Positions 35,486-44,371 are shown, counted from the first letter of the stretch. The stretch is 64,000 bases of DNA from Paraburkholderia ferrariae NBRC 106233 (GCF_000685035.1 NZ_BAYB01000013.1:124001-188000); one strand, 5' to 3'. The notes: generated by a model not told the origin, from the letters alone. Numbers and translations are program-made.

Positions 35486-37686
35486 GTACCACCTGCAACG
35501 GAGGACGGACTATTGACCGCATGCACAACAGGAACCACCACCGCAGATGTTCCCAGCGTTGAGGGAAACGTCACTGGCGTAAATGTGGTGTTTCCTTTGG
35601 CGTCGCGTGCCATCCGCAGAACCCGGTCCGCCGCTCGTATCGTCTCCTCCCGGTGTGCGATGACCAACCGCGTAATATTGAGCGCCTTAATGGCATCGTT
35701 GACGATGGATTCGTTTTGTGAATCAAGATGACTGGTCGCTTCGTCAAGAAAGAGGATTTGGGGGCGCTTGTACAACGCGCGGGCCAGCAACACCCGCTGC
35801 TTTTGCCCACCGGAAAGCGCCGAACCCATGTCGCCCACGAGCGTATTGAAACCCATCGGGAAGGTCGCAAGGTCTTTCAGGAGCGCCGCCTTGTCCGCAC
35901 ACTCCCGAACCCAACCCATGTCCATATCATCGTCAAAGAAGCTGATGTTCTCTGCAATCGTCCCGGCAAATAGCTGATCCTCCTGCATGACAGCCCCGAA
36001 CATTTGCCGGTATCTAGAAATACCGACATGCTTCAGGGCAATGTTGCCCACGAAGACCGCGCCACCCGTTGGCGTCAACAGCCCTGTCAGGAGTTTGAGC
36101 AGGGTCGTCTTCCCGCAACCACTGACTCCCGTAATAGCGACATGTTCACCTGGCCGGATATGGAGCGAGGCGCCCACCACCGCCGGTTTCTCGCCTGTTC
36201 CGTACCGATACGAAACGGAACTCAACCGGATGCTGGGTTCAACCTCCTCCAATGATACCGGTGCCACAGGGCGGTCTTCCTCGGGCTTTTCCAGCACAAT
36301 ATCGGCAAGCCGCCGGGTCTGGATACCCAATATCCTTAGTTCATAGAACTTGTCGACAAGGCTGCCAGCCCGAGTTGTAAACTGTTCACGGTAGGCAACA
36401 AACGCAAGCAGCATCCCAAGCGTAATCTCCTTGTCTATTACTGCCATTGCCCCGAATGCGAAGACCAGTAGGCGTTCAGCCCGAAAAATCAAGGCATTGA
36501 AGCTATGAAATATGAGCAGGAGTCGCTGCGTTCTCAGTGCCGCATTTTTTTGACGAACAATGAGGTTCAACCATCCGGTCATCCGTGTTGTACCTTTGTC
36601 GAAGAGCCGTACGCTTTGAATCCCACGAATGGTCTCTATCAGGTGACTCTGCTGTTTGGAATCGAAAATAATCTGGCTTTCGGTGGCGAACTGTAACGAC
36701 GCAAAAAGGCCGATTCGCAGCACGATATACAGGACGAGCGCGGCTACCGTGATAAGTGACAGCTTCGGATTGAAGACGAGCATCATGACCAAGGTGCCAA
36801 TCGACATCAACCCGTCAAGAATCGCCTCCACAAAGCTGGTCGTCAGTGTCCCCTGTATGTTGTTAACGCTCGACGCGCGCATGATGATGTCGCCTAGGTG
36901 CCGTCGTTCAAAGAACGACAACGGCAAACGCACAAGATGGGAGAACGTTCGCGTCAACCATTGCACGTTCAGCGTGGTCCCCATGTAAAGGACCGCCCAT
37001 GCGCGCAAAATTTCAACCAACGTTTGCAACAACCATAACAAGCCGAACCCCGCCGAGAGGGTGGCCAGTAGTCCCACATCGGCACTCGCTATCGCATCGT
37101 CCACGACCCATTCATTGAAAAACGGTGTGGCGAGTGAAAACACTTCGATGACAAGCGCCAGCAGAAATATCTGCCCGAGCGATTTTCCCAGACCTATAAT
37201 GCGTCCGGTCAAAGTCCGTATCTTGACGCGACGTGGGGCGTTCTGCCGTTTGAAGTCAAAATCGGGGGTAAGTTCTAGCGCAACGCCGGTGAACGCGTCA
37301 TTCAGCTCCTTGCGCGTAACGATACGGCGACCAAATGCCGGGTCACAAATCTCAACCAAATCTCCTTTCACGGCCTCGAGGACCACGAAGTGATTCAGGT
37401 CCCAATGCAAGATGCAGGGCATCTGGAGATGCGACATCTCATCGATATCGAGCCTCAAAGGCCGCGCCGAGAGCTGTAGCCCTTTTGCAACATCCATTAG
37501 CTGTCGAAGTGTCGCGCCCTTCAGCGAGACGGCATATGCCGCACGCAGGGTTCGCAGGTCCGTCTGATGTCCATGATACGCGGCGATCATGACAAGACAC
37601 GCAAGCCCGCACTCGGCCGCCTCACTTTGCAGGACTACCGGCACGCGCCGTCTGAATCCGAACTGAAGCGTATACACCGTCGCCAT
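35482..37686 (-). CDS. Peptidase C39-containing ABC exporter (bacteriocin type)
   Basis: A 734-residue inner-membrane ABC transporter in three parts. The N-terminal C39 peptidase domain has its oxyanion Gln and catalytic Cys in VVLQSEAAECGLACLVM (Cys about residue 26), His in ILHWDLNHFVVLEAV and Asp in EICDPAFG; these cut double-glycine leaders. A six-helix membrane domain spans about residues 150-440. The ATPase domain has Walker A GVSGCGKTTL, signature LSGGQKQR and Walker B ILFLDEATSHLD. GGGGA lies 6 bases before ATG 37686; ATGs at 37692 and 37704 are alternatives. It processes and exports the cargo encoded 89 bases upstream. Confidence 0.92.
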   Translation of the reverse strand: MATVYTLQFGFRRRVPVVLQSEAAECGLACLVMIAAYHGHQTDLRTLRAAYAVSLKGATLRQLMDVAKGLQLSARPLRLDIDEMSHLQMPCILHWDLNHFVVLEAVKGDLVEICDPAFGRRIVTRKELNDAFTGVALELTPDFDFKRQNAPRRVKIRTLTGRIIGLGKSLGQIFLLALVIEVFSLATPFFNEWVVDDAIASADVGLLATLSAGFGLLWLLQTLVEILRAWAVLYMGTTLNVQWLTRTFSHLVRLPLSFFERRHLGDIIMRASSVNNIQGTLTTSFVEAILDGLMSIGTLVMMLVFNPKLSLITVAALVLYIVLRIGLFASLQFATESQIIFDSKQQSHLIETIRGIQSVRLFDKGTTRMTGWLNLIVRQKNAALRTQRLLLIFHSFNALIFRAERLLVFAFGAMAVIDKEITLGMLLAFVAYREQFTTRAGSLVDKFYELRILGIQTRRLADIVLEKPEEDRPVAPVSLEEVEPSIRLSSVSYRYGTGEKPAVVGASLHIRPGEHVAITGVSGCGKTTLLKLLTGLLTPTGGAVFVGNIALKHVGISRYRQMFGAVMQEDQLFAGTIAENISFFDDDMDMGWVRECADKAALLKDLATFPMGFNTLVGDMGSALSGGQKQRVLLARALYKRPQILFLDEATSHLDSQNESIVNDAIKALNITRLVIAHREETIRAADRVLRMARDAKGNTTFTPVTFPSTLGTSAVVVPVVHAVNSPSSVAGGT

Positions 37687-37775
37687 GCGCATTCCCCGAC
37701 GCATAAATACGAGGCTTTGTCAGCCTCGCATCAGGTACCCGTTATCGTTGTTCAACCGCAATATTTCTCGGTCGC

Positions 37776-38585
37776 TCAGGCCAATGCAGTCTCGTCGTCA
37801 CTGGTGTCCGAGTCGGTATCGGAGCCTGCGTCACTATTTACTGCATAGTCTCCATCCGAATCGCTTGGGTCGTCCTGCGACGAGCTCGCCGCCTGCTCAG
37901 CCATATCTGTCGTCGTCTGATCGCCAGACGACACAGTCGTGGTATCAACCGAGGTATTGCCACTGTCCACGGGCATTGACGACGAATCTCCGTTCCCATT
38001 ATCAGCCGTCGTTACATCGCTGGAGGTCGTCGTATTGTCCGTGTCCGAGGTTTCGCTAACACTCGGCTCCGTCGTGGTTGTGGATGACGTCGTAGTCGAC
38101 GAGGTGTCGCTATCCGTTGAAGTTGACGACGAAGTGATCGTCGACTCGTAGGCGGGTGATGAGTCGTAGGAAGGGGAGGCATCCGAACCCGTGTTCTGGG
38201 TCGGCGTGGTGATAACCGTACCGGTTTGCACCGTGTTTGATGACGAGCCACTACTGCTGCTACTGGAAGTCATGGAGTTCACCAGACTCTGGCCGGCATC
38301 CTCTGCAACGCCAAGCGCCGCAGTCGTTGCAGAAGACACAACACCATTTACCATTATGCTGGTCGCAGAACTTTTCGTCACACTTTGAGTGATGCCACCA
38401 GCGATGCCACCTGCCCCAGCTCCTAACGCCTGGTTCAAGGGGCCCAACGTTGTGCTCAACGGTGTACTGCTACTGCTGCTTGAGCTACTCGAACCAGTGG
38501 AAGTGCTACTGGCTGAACTGGCGCTGCTTACAGTAGCTGCACCGCCTCCGACAAAATCAAGCTCCACTACAGATAATTCACGCAT
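37776..38585 (-). CDS. Double-glycine-leader Ser/Thr/Asp-rich protein, predicted exporter cargo
   Basis: A 269-residue protein of no family that I recognise. The leader MRELSVVELDFVGG closely matches the colicin V leader MRTLTLNELDSVSGG, predicting cleavage by the C39 exporter after Gly14 or Gly15. The mature part has a poly-Ser run (nine Ser, residues 32-40), a glycine zipper with Gly at 55, 59 and 63, a weakly hydrophobic stretch to about residue 105, then some 160 residues made almost only of Ser, Thr, Asp, Asn and Gly, ending in an acidic DSDTSDDE tail. GGAGAAGG precedes ATG 38585. It heads the secretion operon. It is too long for a usual class II bacteriocin. It could be a glycine-zipper toxin or a secreted adhesive protein. 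Confidence 0.75.
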   Translation of the reverse strand: MRELSVVELDFVGGGAATVSSASSASSTSTGSSSSSSSSSTPLSTTLGPLNQALGAGAGGIAGGITQSVTKSSATSIMVNGVVSSATTAALGVAEDAGQSLVNSMTSSSSSSGSSSNTVQTGTVITTPTQNTGSDASPSYDSSPAYESTITSSSTSTDSDTSSTTTSSTTTTEPSVSETSDTDNTTTSSDVTTADNGNGDSSSMPVDSGNTSVDTTTVSSGDQTTTDMAEQAASSSQDDPSDSDGDYAVNSDAGSDTDSDTSDDETALA

Positions 38586-39095
38586 GACCTTCTCCGTTTT
38601 GATAAAGCATGTCGTGATACACCTTGGGTAAATTCACAAACAACTTCCGGCACCGCATTAGGAGAATATCCAACCAGACCAATCACCTCCACCCTCTTAA
38701 ATCACCCCTACAAAGCAGACGATAGCTTTGTAAGGCTTGACAAGGTTTGCGAAGGAATGCCTGACTTTACACAGCCACTATATGGGAATGTTATCCAATT
38801 AAAGCAACAAAAATAGAAATAAATCACTCATTGCAAATGTCTTTCTATTTCTTACACAAATGCTGTATTTTGAAAAATTAAAATCCATCATGCATATCCA
38901 AGTCAGAAAACGTTTCATTTCTGAAACTCGCCCGGTCAACGGCAGAAAAATCCGGCAAATTAAAACGCATGTGAGATTTCCACCGAAAAGCACATACAGA
39001 GAACCATTGGTGTGAAACACGGTTTCTAATTCTCTGGCAGTAAGTGTTCAGGCGAAACCGATTTGAAATTTGGTGCCATAGCCAGCAAGTAGGTT
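38586..39095. other. AT-rich leader and promoter region of the secretion operon
   Basis: The 510 bases upstream of the cargo gene include a markedly AT-rich block (38790-39000), unlike everything around it, and a hairpin at 38709-38732. A minus-strand frame at 38799-39020 has no ribosome site or homology and is not called. The AT block probably holds the promoter, leaving a long 5' leader, and marks foreign origin. Confidence 0.45.
38709..38732. promoter_or_regulatory. Inverted repeat upstream of cargo gene
   Basis: TACAAAGC-N8-GCTTTGTA is a perfect 8-base-arm repeat, about 125 bases before the cargo start. It could be an operator or an mRNA leader hairpin. No second copy was found. Confidence 0.4.
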
Positions 39096-39338
39096 GCTAA
39101 GCTGATTCGCTCGATGTCGCGCAAAGGGTGCTCACCCGACAATGCGGCCTGCAAAGGCTTCTTCGGGCAGCTGAAAACGGAGCTGTTCTATCCACGGGAC
39201 TGGAAGGCTACAACCATTGAGCAATTCATTGAGGTAGTTGATTCCTACATCTACTGGTATAACGGAAAACCAATCAAGATCTCGCTTGGCTCACTCAGTC
39301 CCATCGAATACCGAGAGAGCCTCGGACTTGCGGCATAA
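39096..39338 (+). pseudogene. IS3-family (IS150-like) transposase, C-terminal fragment
   Basis: The frame reads SMSRKGCSPDNAACKGFFGQ, then LKTELFYPRDWKATTIEQFI and SLSPIEYRESLGLAA to a stop at 39336-39338. This is the final part of an IS3-family OrfB integrase, with the DNA-x2-E-x-FF-x2-LK region that carries the last catalytic Glu altered to Lys (DNAACKGFFG). The rest of orfB and orfA are missing. It marks the right edge of the secretion island. Confidence 0.75.
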
Positions 39339-39396
39339 ACAAGTCCAAGATTTTTGCCGCACCCCCGGTGGGTCAGTTTTACATTGGCGCTAACAG

Positions 39397-39865
39397 CTAT
39401 ACGTGGCCTTCGTGATCGACGTGTTCGCTCGCCGTATTGTCGGCTAGCGCGTCAGCACCTCCATGACTACGGAGTTCGTTCTGGATGCACTTGAACAGGC
39501 GCTTTACGCGCGGCACCCGGGCGACGACGGAACCTTGATACACCATCGGACAGAGGGTCCCAATACGTCAGCATTCGCTACAGCGAAAGGTTAGCTGAAG
39601 CGGGCATCGAACCGTCGGTCGGCAGCCGGGGCGACAGTTTGACAACGCCCTGGCTGAAACGATCAACGGCTTATACAAGGCTGAATTGATTCATCGCTGC
39701 ACCTGGAAAACTCGGGAATCCGTTGAACTGGCAACGCTGGAGTGGGTGGCCTAGTTCAATCATCGTCGGTTGATGGAACCGCTCGGCTATATCCCGTCCG
39801 CCGAAGCTGGGGCAAACTACTATCGGCAACTTGAAACAGCTACCGCTGAACCCGCATCAACTTAA
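39397..39865 (+). pseudogene. Second IS3-family transposase (orfB) relic
   Basis: Homology to the integrase core continues through several frames: YVAFVIDVFARRIVG followed by a stop in place of Trp, STSMTTEFVLDALEQALYAR, IHH, then after frameshifts ERLAEAGIEPSVGS, ALAETINGLYKAELIH, ESVELATLEWVA, a stop in place of Trp, and GYIPSAEAGANYYRQLETAT ending at 39865. It is a different IS3 subgroup from the preceding fragment and is clearly dead. Confidence 0.7.
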
Positions 39866-40508
39866 GCCAACCAACCTCCACGATTCCCGGAGCGGTTCAC
39901 CCAAGCGACAACCTGTTCGTATTCAGTACGGGCAGGCTGGGCGACTTCACGGTTTTATCAGCACCATCGTGCTCGCCATGATCGCGCTGCTGGTCGAGTA
40001 CGCATGCTTCACCTCTTTTCGCGCCTGTGCCCATGCACTTCGCTCAGGATGATTCCGATCGCGGTGCCTGGACTGCGGGTCAATCTTGCGAGCGTCTGGC
40101 TGCTGAGCGGCGATCATCACCGGCATAGCTACGGACACAGTCATAACGGTGAGTGCGATCATGAAGAATAAGCGCGTCGCAGGGCAGCGCGGGCGCATTC
40201 GCTCTGTCAGTCTTTGAAGATGGGTGTCGCCTGTCTTCCGTATTCCGTCCCAAACAGCTTCCTCGGAACAGAACGCCATGTAGTTTCGGTTACAGCGGTC
40301 CGCCCCGATGGCACGCGTGAGACCTTCGCGTTTGCCGATCGCGGTGGCTATATAAAGTCGAAGAACGACATTCGCACTTTAAAACTTAGCCGCTACCGTT
40401 GTTATGTGGGACAACAATTCTTTGTATGAAAAACTGTGGGTCGCCCCCCATAACCTCACCGAGTGTGCGTCCACGCGTCTTCCGCAAATCCTCTCCTGGT
40501 GGGAATGC
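39866..40508. other. Region between IS relics and MFS gene
   Basis: No gene is recognised. A minus-strand frame (39947-40279) has an internal signal-peptide-like start (RLFFMIALTVMTVSVAMPVM) but no ribosome site, and a plus-strand frame (40214-40429) contains VSVTAVRPDGTRETFAFADR; neither matches a family that I know. They may be fragments of displaced genes. Confidence 0.3.
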
Positions 40509-41816
40509 CTAGCCTATTGCCTTTCTGCCGCTTTTCGTCGCCCATGCCAGCAACAGGCACGATAGCGCGTTGAAAGCGAATATGCCCTTTGCACCCATCA
40601 CAGTCATGAGCACAGATGCGATGGGAGGCCCTGTCATGCCGCCCACCGAGAATAGCACCAGCAACAGAGAAGAAATCGCAACACGATAGTGAGGATCGAT
40701 ACGGTCGTTGGTGTCGCCCGCGACAAGTCCATACTGCGTGAACGTCACCGCGACATAGGCAATTGCGCCAATCCAGAGAAACGCGCCTTCCTGAAACAGC
40801 ATGAGTGCCACGCTCAGCGCCGCCGAAAGCAACGCTATGCGATAGACCAGCTCACGCCGCGCATAACGGTCGGAAAGCCGCCCCATGGGCCGCTGGGTAA
40901 ACAATGCACCGAGCAGGCACACGCCCATGAATAGCGAAAGATCCGACCTGGCAAACCCAACGTGCACAAGAAACACTGGCATCAACGAATAAAAACTGCT
41001 GTAGAGAAATCCCGTGAGAATGCAGCCCGGAACCGCAAGCGACGTTGCCCCGGTCAACGCTCGCAAGACTTCGATCCAGTTGTGCGCGCGCATTGGGTTG
41101 ACCGGGTCGCCATCCGCCATTTTTGGCCAACCCGATAGCAGCGACACGGGAATGATCGCCGCGGCGAAAAGTGCCGAAGCAAGACCAAATCCCGCCGTTC
41201 CGCCAGGGCTGCCGATATTCAGCATCAGTTGGCCCATGCATAGCGAAAAGTAATTGATGGTCGTATAGGTGCCGAATATGCGACCTCTATTGGCATTCGA
41301 AGCCGTGCCCTGAATCCAGCTTTCGATGGACGAAAACAAGCCCATGAACGCGAAGCCCGTGGCGAGCCGAATCAGCGCGAGCGTCGCCAGCGATTCAAAT
41401 GTTCCGAATGCTTGCGTCAGAATCGCAGCAAGCGCGGCGAACGCAATGAATACGCGATGCTGACCGAACCGGTCGATCAGGCGTCGCGCGGTAAATGCAC
41501 CGAGTAAAAAACCCAAGTAATAGCAGGACTGGATGAAGCCGACCACGAGCGTGGATTCGCCATGACGCAGGATGCGCAGTGGAATCAGCGTCTGGAACAG
41601 CCCGTTGCCGAGAATAAGAAACGCTGCGCCGAGCAGGAGACCTGCGAGCGTACGGTATTCGCTGAGCGTTTGCATGGGTTTGGCCGACAACGGTGCGTCG
41701 AGTGCGTCCGGCGAACCTGCCGATGCCGTGTGCTCATAAGGCAATGCACTGGGGCGCGCGCCGTGTTGCGCGTTGTAGCGGACTACCGCGCTCTCGTCTC
41801 CTCGTGCTTCCGTCAT
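40509..41816 (-). CDS. MFS transporter
   Basis: A 435-residue inner-membrane carrier. The first 50 or so residues are soluble and poorly conserved; membrane helices begin at LAGLLLGAAFLILGNGLFQT. The helix 2-3 loop ARRLIDRFGQHRVFIAFAAL and the second-half loop QRPMGRLSDRYARRELVYRI match the MFS consensus, and the pattern resembles YcaD-like carriers. ATG 41816 overlaps a GGTGAG site; GTG 41822 is an alternative. It is divergent from the porin gene and shares its operator-rich promoter region. The substrate is unknown. Confidence 0.87.
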   Translation of the reverse strand: MTEARGDESAVVRYNAQHGARPSALPYEHTASAGSPDALDAPLSAKPMQTLSEYRTLAGLLLGAAFLILGNGLFQTLIPLRILRHGESTLVVGFIQSCYYLGFLLGAFTARRLIDRFGQHRVFIAFAALAAILTQAFGTFESLATLALIRLATGFAFMGLFSSIESWIQGTASNANRGRIFGTYTTINYFSLCMGQLMLNIGSPGGTAGFGLASALFAAAIIPVSLLSGWPKMADGDPVNPMRAHNWIEVLRALTGATSLAVPGCILTGFLYSSFYSLMPVFLVHVGFARSDLSLFMGVCLLGALFTQRPMGRLSDRYARRELVYRIALLSAALSVALMLFQEGAFLWIGAIAYVAVTFTQYGLVAGDTNDRIDPHYRVAISSLLLVLFSVGGMTGPPIASVLMTVMGAKGIFAFNALSCLLLAWATKSGRKAIG

Positions 41817-41861
41817 TCTCACCGTCCGTCGAACCGTTGCGGTGAGCGTGGTCCAGAATGC

Positions 41862-42021
41862 AAGCGCGCGTGAAATTCATCATCAAACGTGATAGAAAAA
41901 TTAAGCGCGTGTGATGCTCGCCTGCATCGGCATGACCCAGTTGCGGCATCACATCGACCAACACGAACCACGCGAAGATCGCTCCACACCGCTGCTGCCG
42001 CGCGAATATCACACGCGCTTA
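41862..42021. promoter_or_regulatory. Repeated AAGCGCGTGTGAT-like sites in divergent promoter
   Basis: TAAGCGCGTGTGAT at 41902-41915 recurs inverted at 42008-42021, and a degenerate direct copy AAGCGCGCGTGAAA lies at 41862-41875. The spacing (about 41 and 106 bases) is near whole numbers of helical turns, so one protein could bind all three and bend or loop DNA between the MFS and porin promoters. Confidence 0.45.
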
Positions 42022-42145
42022 TTTTCAGAATAAGTTGCACTGTCCTCTACGCGACCGACTATTTTGACTTCCCTACTCTGCGAGCGGCTGACGTCACCCA
42101 CTGCTTCGCTGGCGTCCTTTTCATTTCAACCGCAGAGACCAACAC

Positions 42146-43300
42146 ATGCAAAAACATCTTTTTGCAGCGGCAATTTCGCTCGCATTCGCCACGGCTGCAC
42201 ACGCCCAAAGCTCCGTCACGCTGTACGGCTTGATCGACGTCGGCGTGATCTACGCCAACAACGCCGGTGGCCATAGCCAGTATCAAATGGGCAGCGGCAA
42301 CATCCAGGGCAGCCGTTGGGGCCTGCGCGGCACGGAAGATCTCGGCGGCGGCCTCAAGACGCTGTTCGTGCTCGAAAACGGCTTCAGCGTGACAAACGGC
42401 AAGCTCGGCCAGGGCGGCGACGAATTCGGCCGTCAGGCGTACGTGGGACTTTCTTCGGCGAATCTCGGCACGGTCACGCTCGGCCGTCAGTACGACTCGG
42501 TCACCGACTTCACCTACATGTTCGAAGCCGCCAACGTGTGGTCGCCATATTTCGGCGCGCATCCGGGCGACCTCGACAACCTGAACGGCACCAATCGCGT
42601 CAACAACGCGATCAAGTACAAGAGCCTCTCGTACGGCGGCTTCACGTTCGGCGGCCTCTACAGCCTCGGCGGCGTGGCGGGCCAGTTCAACCGCAACCAG
42701 ATCTGGTCGCTCGGCGCAAACTACGCACACGGGCCGCTCGTGCTGGGCGTGTCGTACCTCAACGCGAAGGACCCGAACTACTCGTACTTCGGCAATAACT
42801 CCACGTCGAGCACCGCGGCGTCGAACATGACGTCGAGCCGCGTGTACTCAGGTTATGCCTCGGCGAAAACGCAGCAGATCATCGTCGCCGGCGCGCAGTA
42901 CACGTACCAAGCCGCGACCTTCGGCCTCACGTACAGCAACACGCAGTTCAAGGACATCGGCGCACTCGCAGGTCTGCCCGCCACGGGCGCGGGCGGCGAC
43001 GCGAAGTTCCACAACGTCGAAGCGAACTTCCGCTACCAGCTCACGCCCGCACTGCTGCTGGGCGCGGCTTACGATTACACCAAGGGCTATGGCGTGAACA
43101 GCGCGAAATATCACCAGGGTGTGATCGGCGCCGATTACTTCCTCTCGAAGCGCACCGACGTGTACGCCGACGCGGTGTATCAGCATGCGTCCGGCACCGA
43201 TTCTACCGGCGCGAAAGCGGTGGCGAACATCAACTTCCTCTCCGCTTCGACCACGCAAAACCAGGTCCTGGCGATTGTCGGGATGCGGCACCGCTTCTAA
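42146..43300 (+). CDS. Gram-negative trimeric porin (Burkholderia OmpC-like)
   Basis: A 384-residue outer-membrane porin. A clear signal peptide (LFAAAISLAFATAAHA, cut before QSSVTLYG) leads into the hallmark first strand SVTLYGLIDVGVIYANNAGG, then GSRWGLRGTEDLGGGLKTLF and LGRQYDSVTDFTYMF. It ends VGMRHRF with the terminal Phe. This type is very common in Burkholderiales and gives general diffusion of small solutes. It is divergent from the MFS gene, and the intergenic region carries repeated operator-like sites. Confidence 0.93.
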   Translation: MQKHLFAAAISLAFATAAHAQSSVTLYGLIDVGVIYANNAGGHSQYQMGSGNIQGSRWGLRGTEDLGGGLKTLFVLENGFSVTNGKLGQGGDEFGRQAYVGLSSANLGTVTLGRQYDSVTDFTYMFEAANVWSPYFGAHPGDLDNLNGTNRVNNAIKYKSLSYGGFTFGGLYSLGGVAGQFNRNQIWSLGANYAHGPLVLGVSYLNAKDPNYSYFGNNSTSSTAASNMTSSRVYSGYASAKTQQIIVAGAQYTYQAATFGLTYSNTQFKDIGALAGLPATGAGGDAKFHNVEANFRYQLTPALLLGAAYDYTKGYGVNSAKYHQGVIGADYFLSKRTDVYADAVYQHASGTDSTGAKAVANINFLSASTTQNQVLAIVGMRHRF

Positions 43301-43486
43301 CGCCGCCTCCAGCGGCCGCGAACGCCGGCATGTTTGCGTAAGCAGCGCTTATGGTTAGGAACAGCGCCGCTTAGGCACCGGCGTTTCACCGCGGGTTCGG
43401 CTACCGTTGGGCAACGCGCGCCGCGCCCGAGGCTGGCGCGCCGCTGCCTGCGAATCACGCGCGCAAGCGAACCCGAGGTATTGAAC

Positions 43487-44371
43487 ATGCAGAGCCTGGC
43501 TTTCGGGCACGTTTTTCGTGCCGATTCACCGCTTGTCCTCGTCACGCCGCATAGCGGTAGCCGCATTCCCGGCGAGTTGCTGGACAACGCGTCATGGGCC
43601 GCGATCGAGGGACGTATGGCCGATCCGGCGGGTCTCGCGCTCGAAGCGCTCGCCGAAAAGCGCGGCATCACCACCATCGGCGCGCGCTATCACCCGTGCG
43701 TGATCGACTTCAACGTGGCGACGGAAAGCCGTCCGCTGTCGCTGCGCCTGAGCCGCAGCGGCCTGTGCCGCACGCATACGTCGCGCGGCGAGCCGCTCTA
43801 CGACGACTCTCACCCGCCTTCCGAACGCGAAGTCGAAGCTCGCGTCGATCACTACTGGAGACCCTTTCATGCCGCCGTGGCAGCGGAAATCGCGCGCCTG
43901 CGCGGCCTGCATGCCAACGTGCTGCTGCTCGTCTCGCACGCGAGCTACTGGCTTTCGCCATATCGCAACCAGAGCGGCGCGCTCGACTGCAACATCGGCA
44001 GCAATCGCGGGCGCTCGTGCGACCGCCGGCTCGTTTCCGCGCTCACCGACACCGTGGGCGAGCACGGCCGCTCGTGGGTCGTGAACGGCAAGGTCGCCGA
44101 CGTGTTCGCGGCGCAGCATTACGGCGTGCCGGGCGAAGGCGTGCATGCCGTCGAAATGGAGATCGCGGGCCGCTGGCGCAGCGCACTCGAATACGAGCGC
44201 GAACAGCAGGAAGGCGCCGAAGCCACGGCCACGCTCGGCGCGCTGTTGGATGCGCTGGAAAACGCGCTCGTGCGCCTGCCCACCGCGCCCGCCGCCGACG
44301 CAACGACCTCCGCATCGACATCGCCCCGCGCGCCAGCGACGCCCGCCCACGCCGACCGGTTGCCGAAGTAA
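43487..44371 (+). CDS. N-formylglutamate amidohydrolase family protein
   Basis: A 294-residue protein of the FGase family, which hydrolyses N-formylglutamate or similar N-acyl compounds. Landmarks: LVLVTPHSGSRIPGELLDNA with the metal His, CVIDFNVATESRPLSLR (usually DLNR), TSRGEPLYDD and VHAVEMEIAGRWR (the usual E-x-N tail is altered). ATG 43487 has GAGG upstream; the frame to 43334 is open but not family-like. The C-terminal 30 residues are Ala/Thr/Pro-rich. It is a divergent relative of the HutG at 57160-57972. It stands between the porin and a LysR gene and may be controlled by the latter. Confidence 0.78.
   Translation: MQSLAFGHVFRADSPLVLVTPHSGSRIPGELLDNASWAAIEGRMADPAGLALEALAEKRGITTIGARYHPCVIDFNVATESRPLSLRLSRSGLCRTHTSRGEPLYDDSHPPSEREVEARVDHYWRPFHAAVAAEIARLRGLHANVLLLVSHASYWLSPYRNQSGALDCNIGSNRGRSCDRRLVSALTDTVGEHGRSWVVNGKVADVFAAQHYGVPGEGVHAVEMEIAGRWRSALEYEREQQEGAEATATLGALLDALENALVRLPTAPAADATTSASTSPRAPATPAHADRLPK

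Noticed and set aside
37776..38585. Possibility that the Ser/Asp-rich region is a simple-sequence artefact
   Set aside because: Codons for Ser and Asp are mixed rather than a repeated DNA unit, and the frame stays open for 269 codons, which supports a real protein.
37939..38631. Plus-strand frames opposite the Ser/Thr/Asp-rich cargo gene
   Set aside because: Val/Leu-rich sequence is the complement of Ser/Thr/Asp codons; no start signals. The minus strand has the leader and ribosome site.
38799..39020. Minus-strand 73-codon frame in the AT-rich block
   Set aside because: No ribosome site, no homology, and the composition is that of a promoter region.
39947..40279. Possible small secreted protein on the minus strand
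   Set aside because: A signal-peptide-like stretch is present, but start signals and similarity are missing; left as an unassigned region.
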